Shown in pieces: positions 25,108-32,513 of a DNA stretch of 64,000 nucleotides (position 1 is its first letter; each line of letters starts with the position of its first letter). Source of the stretch: JAUIAI01 sp041396585 (GTDB lineage: Bacteria; Pseudomonadota; Gammaproteobacteria; Burkholderiales; Burkholderiaceae_E); NCBI GenBank assembly GCA_041396585.1, contig JAWKYG010000005.1, forward strand, positions 340,869-404,868, read 5' to 3'. The position numbers were made by a program, and so were the translations under genes. Below the pieces are notes generated by a model. That model saw only the letters and a list, made by a program, of their open reading frames with translations. It was not told the DNA's origin and made no database searches.

Positions 25108-26622
25108 ATGTTGAAGCTTCGCGCCAGGATCGTTGCGTTGAAACGGCCCGCTGTGATGTTGATCACGGCGGCCTGCCTGCTCGCGCCGGCCGCGCGCGGG
25201 GTCGCGCAAGGCCCCGTGCTGCCTAGTCTGGGGGACGCCGCCGGCGACACGCTGTCGCTGATTCAGGAGCGGCGGGTCGGCGAGCGCATCATGAGCGAAC
25301 TGCGGCGCAGCGATGCGCTGATCGAGGATCGCGAGCTCACCAGTGCGCTGAACCGGTTCGGCCGGCGCCTGCTCGCGAGCACCCGCGCGGCTGGCCATGA
25401 CTTCGAGTTCTTCCTGGTGCGCGACAGTTCACTCAATGCCTTCGCCTTGCCGGGCGGTTTCGTCGGGGTGCACAGCGGCCTGGCCATCGCGGCCCAAACC
25501 GAATCCGAACTGGCATCGGTCATCGCCCACGAAATCGGCCATGTGACGCAGCGGCATATCGCCCGTATGCTGGCTCAGAACCGACAGAGTTCATTGATCT
25601 CGCTGGCGGCAGTGGTGGCCGCGATCGTCGCCGCCGGCGCCTCCGAGGGGCAGGCCGCGGCCGGGCTGGTGGCCCTCGGCGGCAGCGTTCATGAGCAGCA
25701 GATGCTCGCCTTTTCGCGCGAGGCCGAGCGCGAGGCGGATCGCGTCGGCCTCGAACTGCTGCGCGATGCCGGTTTCAAACCGGACGACATGATCAGCTTT
25801 TTTTCACGCATGCAGCGGGCCACACGGGTTTACGAAAGCGGTGCGCCGGCCTATCTGCGCACCCACCCGCTGACCAGCGAGCGGATGGCCGACATTCGCA
25901 ACCGCCTGGGCGAGATGAGCCCGCTCATGGCCACCGGGCCGGGGCTCGATTTCCTGCTCATGCGCGCCAAGCTGGTGGCGCTGGCCGGCAGCGAGCGCCG
26001 CGATCGGCTCCAGGCCGGCCAGGTCTTCAAGGATGCGCTGACTTCCGCGTCCGGCCTCGAGCGGGTGGCCGCGCTCTACGGCTCGGCGGTCGTGGCCCTG
26101 GAGCTGGAGCGTATCGATGATGCAGCCGCCGCTCTGCAGCAGGCGCGCGCCACGCTCGCCGGGCAGCCCGGTGCCGGAGGCGACCATCCGTTTCTGGCCT
26201 CTCTGCAAACCCGTATCACGCTGGCTCGCGACGGCCCCGAGGCGGCACTTGCGACGTTGGCCTTAACCCTGAAGCAGTTTCCTGACGAGATTGGGCTGCG
26301 CTTATTGCATGCCGATCTGCTGCTGCGCTCGGCACGCAACGAGCAGGCCCTGATCTATCTCGAGGGCCTGCTCGAGGGCACCCGCTCTGATCCCGACCTC
26401 TGGCGGCTGCTGGCCGAGGCCCGTGATCGCGCCGGGTTGCCCGGGCAGGCGCACTGGGCCATGGCCGAGCGCTATGCGCTGCTCGGCGGCTGGGCGGCGG
26501 CGATCGAGCAGCTCACGCTGGCCGGGCGCGATCCCGGCCTCAGCTACTACGATCTTTCCAAGATCGACGTGCGTCGGAAGGAGTTCGAATCCGAACTGCG
26601 CCGCGAGCGCGAGGAGCGCTGA
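25108..26622 (+). CDS. M48 family periplasmic metalloprotease (BepA-like)
   Basis: A 504-residue M48 peptidase with a signal peptide (RPAVMLITAACLLAPAARGVAQG). The zinc motif is HEIGH (His141, Glu142, His145), and the third ligand is the Glu in SREAEREADRVGLELL. The C-terminal part is a run of helical hairpins resembling TPR repeats. This layout matches BepA/YfgC, which degrades or rescues outer-membrane proteins such as LptD at the BAM complex. The ATG at 25108 is chosen because a standard signal peptide follows; upstream in-frame codons are not conserved-looking. Confidence 0.88.
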   Translation: MLKLRARIVALKRPAVMLITAACLLAPAARGVAQGPVLPSLGDAAGDTLSLIQERRVGERIMSELRRSDALIEDRELTSALNRFGRRLLASTRAAGHDFEFFLVRDSSLNAFALPGGFVGVHSGLAIAAQTESELASVIAHEIGHVTQRHIARMLAQNRQSSLISLAAVVAAIVAAGASEGQAAAGLVALGGSVHEQQMLAFSREAEREADRVGLELLRDAGFKPDDMISFFSRMQRATRVYESGAPAYLRTHPLTSERMADIRNRLGEMSPLMATGPGLDFLLMRAKLVALAGSERRDRLQAGQVFKDALTSASGLERVAALYGSAVVALELERIDDAAAALQQARATLAGQPGAGGDHPFLASLQTRITLARDGPEAALATLALTLKQFPDEIGLRLLHADLLLRSARNEQALIYLEGLLEGTRSDPDLWRLLAEARDRAGLPGQAHWAMAERYALLGGWAAAIEQLTLAGRDPGLSYYDLSKIDVRRKEFESELRREREER

Positions 26623-26661
26623 GTATCGCGGGCTCGCGCTGGCCGGCACCGCCGGCCGGGT

Positions 26662-27225
26662 TCAGGCCGCAGCGGCGGGCGGGCGCGGCCTGCGCACGAA
26701 GCCGAGGGCGTCGGCAGGGCAATCGCTGCTTTCCAGCGCCCATATCCTGCCATGCAGCAGCACGCCGGAATCGTCCAGTGTCAGCGCGCCGAGATCGAGA
26801 TCATGGATGACGCCCGGCCCGAGATCGGTCTGCACCAGCAATTCACCCGTCGGGCTCGCGAGCACCTGTTCCACGGTATGCACGAGCCGGCCCGTGTGCG
26901 TGAGCAAACGACCGTCGTCGGTATCGGAGCGCACACGCAGCACCCAGGGGGCGATGTCCAGATCGACGAACACCCGCTGCGGCCCGTTCTGCCAGTACCA
27001 GGCGCCATCGTCGTCACTGGCGTAATTGCGACCGATGAAATCGATGATCTGCGGATTGCGAATCGGATCGCCGTCGCCGTGCAGGGCTTCCTCGAAGCCG
27101 GGTGCACCGCGGTCGATCAGCAGCCATCGGCCACGACGGTCCAGCCGCAGCCAGCCATGAACGGCAGGAACCGACGGCCAGCGGCGCATCGCCTCGATCA
27201 CCTTGGGGTCGAACTCGGGTTGCAT
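26662..27225 (-). CDS. Conserved hypothetical protein (DUF2946-type label possible)
   Basis: A 187-residue soluble protein. Its start, VIEAMRRWPSVPAVHGWLRLDRRGRWLLI, and the central IDFIGRNYASDDDGAWYWQNGPQRVFVDLDIAPWVLRV are the kind of pattern seen in a betaproteobacterial family of unknown function. I recall such proteins sometimes being called DUF2946, but I am not sure of that name. It has no cysteine pair or membrane helix that would suggest a role. It is convergent with the M48 protease gene. Confidence 0.7.
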   Translation of the reverse strand: MQPEFDPKVIEAMRRWPSVPAVHGWLRLDRRGRWLLIDRGAPGFEEALHGDGDPIRNPQIIDFIGRNYASDDDGAWYWQNGPQRVFVDLDIAPWVLRVRSDTDDGRLLTHTGRLVHTVEQVLASPTGELLVQTDLGPGVIHDLDLGALTLDDSGVLLHGRIWALESSDCPADALGFVRRPRPPAAAA

Positions 27226-27323
27226 GCGCGCCAGTGTACCGCCGGGGTGCGGCCGATCGATGATGCCCGAAGGGTTATCGCCGAGGCGTTCTCGCCAACA
27301 GGGTCTTGGCTCGCTTGCGTCGG

Positions 27324-28304
27324 TCAGCGGGCGGCATCATCCAGCCATTGCAGCAGGGCATGGGCAAAGCGATCGACGCCGCCGGGGCCGAGGCGGCCAT
27401 CGAAGAAGCCCACATGACCGCCGGTGTCGGGATAGGCAAGTTGTACGCCCGGCCCGATATCGCGCAATGTCGGCAGCGCGTGGGCCGGCAGAAACGGATC
27501 ATTGCGCGCATTGATGATCAGCGTGGGCACTGTGATGCCGCCGACGAACGGCCCGCAGGATGATCGTTGCCAATAGTCGTGGGCCCCGGCGAAGCCATGC
27601 AGGGGCGCGGTGACGCTATCGTCGAAATCGAAGAATGTGCGCGCCGCCAGCAGGCGCGCGCGATCGATCAGGCCCGGAAAGCGCTGCAGCTTGACGAGAC
27701 TCTTCCGTTTGAGCGTGCGCAGGAAGATCCAGGTATAGAACCGATTCACGCCGGCCGACAGCGAGGCGGCGCTGAGCGCGAGATCATGGGGGGCGGATAC
27801 GGCGACGGCGGCACCGAGCACGCGGGATGCCTGGTCGCCGCGTTCACCAAGCCATTTCAGCAACACATTGCCGCCCAGCGAGATGCCAGTGGCCAGAAGT
27901 CGGCTGCCGGGCCAGCGCAGGGCTGCGCTTTCGAGCATCCAGTTCAACTCGTCTGAATCCCCCGAGTGATACGCGCGGGGGGTGAGATTGGGCATACCCG
28001 AGCAGCCACGAAAGTGAATCACGGCAGCGCCCCAGCCGCGCGCGATCGCCGCCGCGCACAGGGCTTGGGCGTAGTGGCTGCGCGAACTACCCTCGAGCCC
28101 GTGAAAGACCAGCAGCATGCGGGCACCCTGGGCTGCGATGTCCACGTCGACGAAATCATCGTCCGGGGTGTGCCAGGTCTCGCGTCGGAAGCGGACATTC
28201 CACCGACCCTCCCGCAGCTTGGGCAGGAGCGTCTGCAGATGGCGGTCGCGCAGCAGCGCCGGTGCTCGGTAGTCCGCGATCCCGAGCGGCGATCTGCGGC
28301 TCAT
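27324..28304 (-). CDS. YheT-type alpha/beta-fold hydrolase
   Basis: A 326-residue member of the YheT/ABHD1-3 esterase family. The N-terminal RDRHLQTLLPKLREG is the family signature, and the oxyanion loop is FHGLEGSSRSHYAQAL. The nucleophile elbow is GISLGG, and the acid and His are seen in NARNDPFLPAHALP and TGGHVGFFDG. Substrates are short acyl esters in related proteins; the true one is unknown. The start at 28304 gives the expected N-terminus; upstream in-frame residues are Arg/Ala-rich and unlike the family. Confidence 0.88.
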   Translation of the reverse strand: MSRRSPLGIADYRAPALLRDRHLQTLLPKLREGRWNVRFRRETWHTPDDDFVDVDIAAQGARMLLVFHGLEGSSRSHYAQALCAAAIARGWGAAVIHFRGCSGMPNLTPRAYHSGDSDELNWMLESAALRWPGSRLLATGISLGGNVLLKWLGERGDQASRVLGAAVAVSAPHDLALSAASLSAGVNRFYTWIFLRTLKRKSLVKLQRFPGLIDRARLLAARTFFDFDDSVTAPLHGFAGAHDYWQRSSCGPFVGGITVPTLIINARNDPFLPAHALPTLRDIGPGVQLAYPDTGGHVGFFDGRLGPGGVDRFAHALLQWLDDAAR

Positions 28305-28389
28305 CGGGGCAGGATTCTCGCGTGACCTGGCAATGTCGCCAGCGCCAGCGTGGCGGGCGCCGCTGCGCCCGGCGAGCCTGGTTCGTTGC

Positions 28390-28830
28390 TCAATGCAACA
28401 GGCCGCCTGGCGGCGCGGCGCCGGCCTGCGTCTCGGGTTCACCCGGCGGGCTCGCATGATGAGAGATCATGCGCCAGCCCATCGGGTCTTTGATGAACAC
28501 GTTCGTCGCCTGGCAGTAGATGATCTGGCGCGTGTTGCCATCGCGGATCTCGATCGCCTCGATCACATGGTGCACGGCGAGCGCTGCGCCCACGAAGCTG
28601 CGCCGTTGTGTGGGCCGGATGCTCATGCCACCGCCACGCAGGATCTCGGCCCAGGACTCGCGCACCGCTGACAGACCCTCGTCACGACGCCCGCCGGGGT
28701 GAATGCAGAGCACCTCGTCGTCGTCGGCCCAGATGTCCATCAGGGCGCTCAGATTCCCATCACGCAGGGCCGAATAGAACGCATCCTCAACCGCCTCGGC
28801 CGACGCGTAAACCGTGAACCGCGGCTTCAT
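28390..28830 (-). CDS. SnoaL/NTF2-like protein
   Basis: A 146-residue NTF2-like (SnoaL or DUF4440 type) protein: AEAVEDAFYSALRDGNLSALMDIWADDDEVLCIHPGGRRDEGLSAVRESWAEIL, then beta-strands with VIEAIEIRDGNTRQIIYCQATNVFIKDPMGWRMISHHAS. In several betaproteobacteria this gene accompanies waaF. The molecular role is unknown; the fold commonly binds small ligands. It starts 84 bases downstream of the waaF stop on the same strand and may be in the same transcript. Confidence 0.8.
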   Translation of the reverse strand: MKPRFTVYASAEAVEDAFYSALRDGNLSALMDIWADDDEVLCIHPGGRRDEGLSAVRESWAEILRGGGMSIRPTQRRSFVGAALAVHHVIEAIEIRDGNTRQIIYCQATNVFIKDPMGWRMISHHASPPGEPETQAGAAPPGGLLH

Positions 28831-28914
28831 GGTGTTGCGGCGATGATCGCCGCACACGAAGTGATCCGCGGCCGCGCTTGTGCGATCGTGATCGGGCCGG
28901 GCCTGGGGCGCATC

Positions 28915-29958
28915 TCAGAGGCTGCCAAGTTCGGGCGAGGGGCTGCGATCGGCCAGCGCCGCCTGCAATGCCTGCATCGCCATGGCCGGGGTCAGCCGGT
29001 TCAGGCAGTCGGTATGTCCGAGCGGGCAGGTGCGCGCAAAGCACGGGCTGCAGTCCAGCTGCAGCCATAACACGCGCGCATCCGCGGCCAGCGGAGGCGT
29101 ATGACGCGGGTCCGAAGATCCGAACAAGGCCACGACCGGCCGCCGCAGGGCAGCCGCCACGTGCATGAGACCGGAGTCATTGGTGACCACCGCGTCGGAC
29201 AGAGCGATCAGTGCCATCGCTTCCTCGAGACGGGTGTTACCGCAGAGGTTGAGCAATCGCAGCCCGGACAGCGTGGTGATCTCGGTGGCCAGATCGCGTT
29301 CCTTGGCCGCGCCCAGCAGCACGATGCGGGCATGCGGCCACTGGCTCTGAATGCGCCCGGCCAGGGCTGCGAAATGGCGTGCGGGCCAGCGCTTGGCCGG
29401 CCCGTACTCGGCACCAGGCGCGAAAGCGATCAGGGGTTCGGCGCCATCGGGCAGAAACTTCTCCCGACATTGCTGCAGCAGCCCGGCCGCGACCCTGAGC
29501 CGTGGTTCGGCGATCTGCGCCGGCAGGCTGGCACCGGTGACGGTGATCAGCTGGGCGTAGAACTCGACCATCAGCCGGTCGCGCGCGTCGGCCCCCTTGT
29601 GCATCCGGTTGATCAGGCCGTAGCGAGCCTCGCCGCGGTGACCGACGCGTTCCGGGATGCCCGCCAGCCAGGGGGCGATTGCCGCCTTCAGATTGTTGGG
29701 CAGTACATAACAGCGTGCATAAGCGCTGCTGCGCAATCGGCGCGCCAGACGCCAGCGATCGCCCAACTGCAGGCTGCCACGCCGCAAGGGCAGCTCGATG
29801 ACCTCGTCGATCGCGGACATCGCGCGCAGCACCGGCGCCACGTGGGGTGCGGCCACCGCGTCCAGCCCGCCGCCGTGATGCGCGCGGATCAGGTCGGTCA
29901 GGGGCTGCGCCATGACCGCGTCACCGATCCAGTTCGGCGCGATCAGCGGTGATCGCAT
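28915..29958 (-). CDS. waaF: LPS heptosyltransferase II (GT9)
   Basis: A 347-residue glycosyltransferase family 9 protein. It resembles WaaF, which adds the second heptose to the LPS inner core using ADP-heptose. The N-terminal SPLIAPNWIGDAVMAQPL, FAPGAEYGPAKRWP, LCGNTRLEEAMALIALSDAVVTNDSGLMHVAAALRRPVVALFGSSDP and CSPCFARTCPLGHTDCLN match family blocks, the last two being very typical. The ATG at 29958 overlaps the end of the preceding zinc-finger gene. The reading frame is intact, although the next gene upstream shows indels. Confidence 0.9.
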   Translation of the reverse strand: MRSPLIAPNWIGDAVMAQPLTDLIRAHHGGGLDAVAAPHVAPVLRAMSAIDEVIELPLRRGSLQLGDRWRLARRLRSSAYARCYVLPNNLKAAIAPWLAGIPERVGHRGEARYGLINRMHKGADARDRLMVEFYAQLITVTGASLPAQIAEPRLRVAAGLLQQCREKFLPDGAEPLIAFAPGAEYGPAKRWPARHFAALAGRIQSQWPHARIVLLGAAKERDLATEITTLSGLRLLNLCGNTRLEEAMALIALSDAVVTNDSGLMHVAAALRRPVVALFGSSDPRHTPPLAADARVLWLQLDCSPCFARTCPLGHTDCLNRLTPAMAMQALQAALADRSPSPELGSL

Positions 29959-30202
29959 GGCGTCGGCCCGGACACAGGGACTGACTGCGACCGGTCGGTG
30001 GCGTGAACGACTGCGCCAGGGCAGGTCGGTAGACGGTGCCGCAATACGGACAGCGCGCCTCGCCCGTGGAGGCGATATCGAGATAGACCCGCGGATGGTG
30101 ATTCCACAGGGGCATGCGCGGGTTCGGGCAAAAGGCCGGCAGATCGTGGCCGTCGAGTTCGACGGCCGCCTGCGATTTCGGGGATTCAGCGGTTTCAGAC
30201 AT
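29943..30202 (-). pseudogene. zf-CHCC zinc-finger protein, one frameshift
   Basis: A short CHCC zinc-finger protein of the type linked to NADH dehydrogenase subunit NDUFS6. The intact part contains LPAFCPNPRMPLWNHHPRVYLDIASTGEARCPYCGTVYR with Cys and His ligands. Beyond CGTVYR the family normally reads like ..KPGAVVHAH; here CPGAVVHA appears in a neighbouring frame, ending at 29943. One lost base near 30030 would explain this. Without correction the protein continues as a 93-residue product into the waaF start (stop at 29921). It overlaps the ilvE end by eight bases, the usual betaproteobacterial ilvE-zf-waaF order. Confidence 0.75.
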
Positions 30203-31107
30203 GGGTCAGCCAGTGGGCATAGCTTCGTCTCGCCCCGCCACCACGTCGAAGAACGCGGACTGCAGCTTCTCGGTGATCGGGCCGCGCCGGCAGCCTTCTC
30301 GATGGTGCGGTCATCGAGCTCTGGATCGGCGTGATCTCGGCGGCCGTGCCGGTGAAGAAGAGCCTCGTCGGCCAGATAGACCTCGTCGCGCGTGATGCGC
30401 TTCTGGATCACCTCGATGTTCATGTCGCGCGCCAGAGTCAGCACGGTGTCGCGGGTGATGCCATCCAGGCAGGAGGCGAGATCCAGGGTGTAAATCCGGC
30501 CGTCACGGACGATGAAGACATTTTCACCGGCGCCCTCGGACACATAGCCCTCGGTGTCGAGCAGCAAGGCTTCGTCGTACCCGTTGGCCGTGACCTCGCG
30601 GTTGGCCAGAATGGAGTTGACATAGTAGCCGCTGGCCTTGGCACGAACCAGCGAAACATTGACATGGTGGCGGGTGAACGACGGTCTTGACCCGGATGCA
30701 CTGGTACATGCCTTCCTCGCCCAGATACGCGCCCCAGGCCCAGGTTGCGATGGCCACGTGAATCCATTGCTGCGACCGGCGAGACGCCCATTTTCTCTGA
30801 GCCGATCCAGACGATCGAGCGGATATAGCAACTGGCCAGCTTGTTGGCCTGCACGCCTCGATCTGCTGCCTGCATCAACGTCTCGAATGAGAACGGGATC
30901 GCCATCTGGAAGATCTTGGCCGAATTGAACAGCCGCTGGGTATGCGCGTCCAGGCGGAAGATCGCCGTGCCGCCGTCGCTCATAGGCGCGAACCCTTCGA
31001 ACACGCCCATCCCGTAATGGAGGTGTGGTGAGCACATGGACATTGGCTTCTGTAATCCACGAATTCGCCATCAGCCAGATCTGGCCGTCGCGGTCTGCGA
31101 ACGACAT
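30195..31107 (-). pseudogene. ilvE: Branched-chain amino acid aminotransferase, multiple indels
   Basis: An IlvE coding region (PLP-dependent transamination of Val, Leu, Ile) spread over all three minus-strand frames. Blocks in order are MSFADRDGQIW, HYGMGVFEG, AIFRLDAHTQRLFNSAKIFQM, ATWAWGAYLGEEGMYQ, FTRHHVNVSLVRAKASGYYVNSILAN, GYDEALLLDTEGYVSEGAGEN and ITRDEVYLADEA, then ELDDRTI and, in another frame, YAHWLTHV before the stop. About ten losses of one or two bases, several in runs of C or G, would restore about 306 residues. A strong AAGGAG ribosome site precedes the ATG. Such conservation between breaks argues for sequence error, not decay. Confidence 0.85.
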
Positions 31108-31223
31108 GGTGGTTCTCCTTGAACTGATGGAGCGGTTACAACGAAATCGACCGGCTTGGCGGACACGCGTCGCGCGACCCCTGTAAACTCGTCCGGTTAC
31201 GCCCCAGCCCCGTCCCCGCCTCG

Positions 31224-32433
31224 ATGCCGTTCGTTGCCCTTTCAGATCGGTCTGCTGACCGTCATGCGAGCATGCTGCTGCGGTGAACAACATGGCTCGC
31301 TGATCGCGGTCAGCGGCGGCCTGGCCATCCTGTCGCTCGCCTCCGATGCCTGATGGCCACCTGCCGGTGACCGCCTATGTTTTTGGTGGGGCGGTTTTCG
31401 CGATGCCGGCCCAGGCGCTGATGCGCCGGCTCGGGCGCCGGCGCGGCTACACGGTGGCCGGCGTGGCGGCGGTCAGTGGTTCGCTGCTCGCCTGGCAGGC
31501 CATGGTCAACCACAACCTGCTGCTGCTGTGCCTGGCCACCTTCGTGTGCGGCATCTACAACGCGTTTAGCGCCAGCCTGCGCTGCCGCGGTCGATGTCGC
31601 CGACACCTATCGTCCGTCGTTCAAGCCCAAGGCCTTGTCACTGGTGCTGACCGGCGGCATCGTTGGTGGCATCCTGGGGCCGGAGGCGGCCAAGTTCACC
31701 CGCACCTGGCTGCCTACCGAGTTTGCCGGCACTTATCTGTCGCTGATCGGCTTCGCGATCGCCTCATGACCCTGGCGCAGCTGATCCGTCTGCCCGACCC
31801 ACGCCTGGCTGCGGCCACCAGGAGCCCGGCCCGGCCATTGCGCGGATTCTCCACGCCCAGCCCAGCTGCTGGGTGGCGGTACTGTGCGCCGCGCTCGCCT
31901 ACGGCATCATGAATCTGCTGATGGTGGCCACGCCGCTGGCCGTACAGGTGTGTTCGCTGCCGTTCGATGACGCGGCCTTCGTGCTCGGTGGCACATCGTC
32001 GGAATGTTCCTGCCGGCTTGTTCACCGGCGGCCTGATCCCGCACGCTTCGGGGTCTTGCGCATCGTCTTCACGGGCGGCCTGCTGATGCTGGTATGCGTG
32101 GGTATTGCCCTGTCCGGGAGTCACATTGATGCCGCTTCACGGCGGCCTTGTTCCTGCTCGGCGTGGGCTGGAACTTCATGTACGGGCGGCTCCACGCTGC
32201 TCACGCAGTCGTATCGGCCGCAGGAGAAGAACCGGGTGCAGGGCTTCATGGATTCCGTGGTGTTCGCCACCATGATCTCCACGTCGGCCTCGTCGGGTGT
32301 GTTGTTGTTCGTCAATGGCTGGGGAATCATCAACCTGGTCTCGTTGCCGTTCGTGCTGATCTGCGTGTTCGCCAGTGCCTGGCTGGCTTCGCGGCACGGC
32401 TGGCGTTTCGGCGCGGCGGCACCGGCCCGCTGA
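31224..32433 (+). pseudogene. MFS transporter, multiple indels
   Basis: A 12-helix major facilitator superfamily transporter broken into pieces across the three plus-strand frames. Recognisable blocks in order: NNMA..SLIAVSGGLAILSLASDA, LPVTAYVFGGAVFAMPAQALMRRLGRRRGYTVAGVAAVSGSLLA, LLLLCLATFVCGIYNAF, FKPKALSLVLTGGIVGGILGPEAAKFT, VLCAALAYGIMNLLMVATPLAVQV, RFGVLRIVFTGGLLML, LFLLGVGWNFMY, STLLTQSYRPQEKNRVQGFMDSVVFATM and the last helices. Several breaks are one C lost from a short C run (for example GCCTG where GCCCTG is expected). The first codon is uncertain; 31224 is the likeliest ATG. Substrate unknown. Confidence 0.8.
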
Positions 32434-32513
32434 TCCGCTCCTGGCGAGCCCGGCCCCGGCCGGGCTGCATAGTCGCCGCGCTTTATCGGCCCCGATTCGC
32501 CGTGCGCCGTGCT

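Noticed and set aside
28915..31293. One 792-codon minus-strand protein joining ilvE and waaF
   Set aside because: It is an accidental fusion of frames: indels in ilvE and the zinc-finger gene remove stops. waaF has its own start at 29958, and the ilvE blocks lie in three frames.
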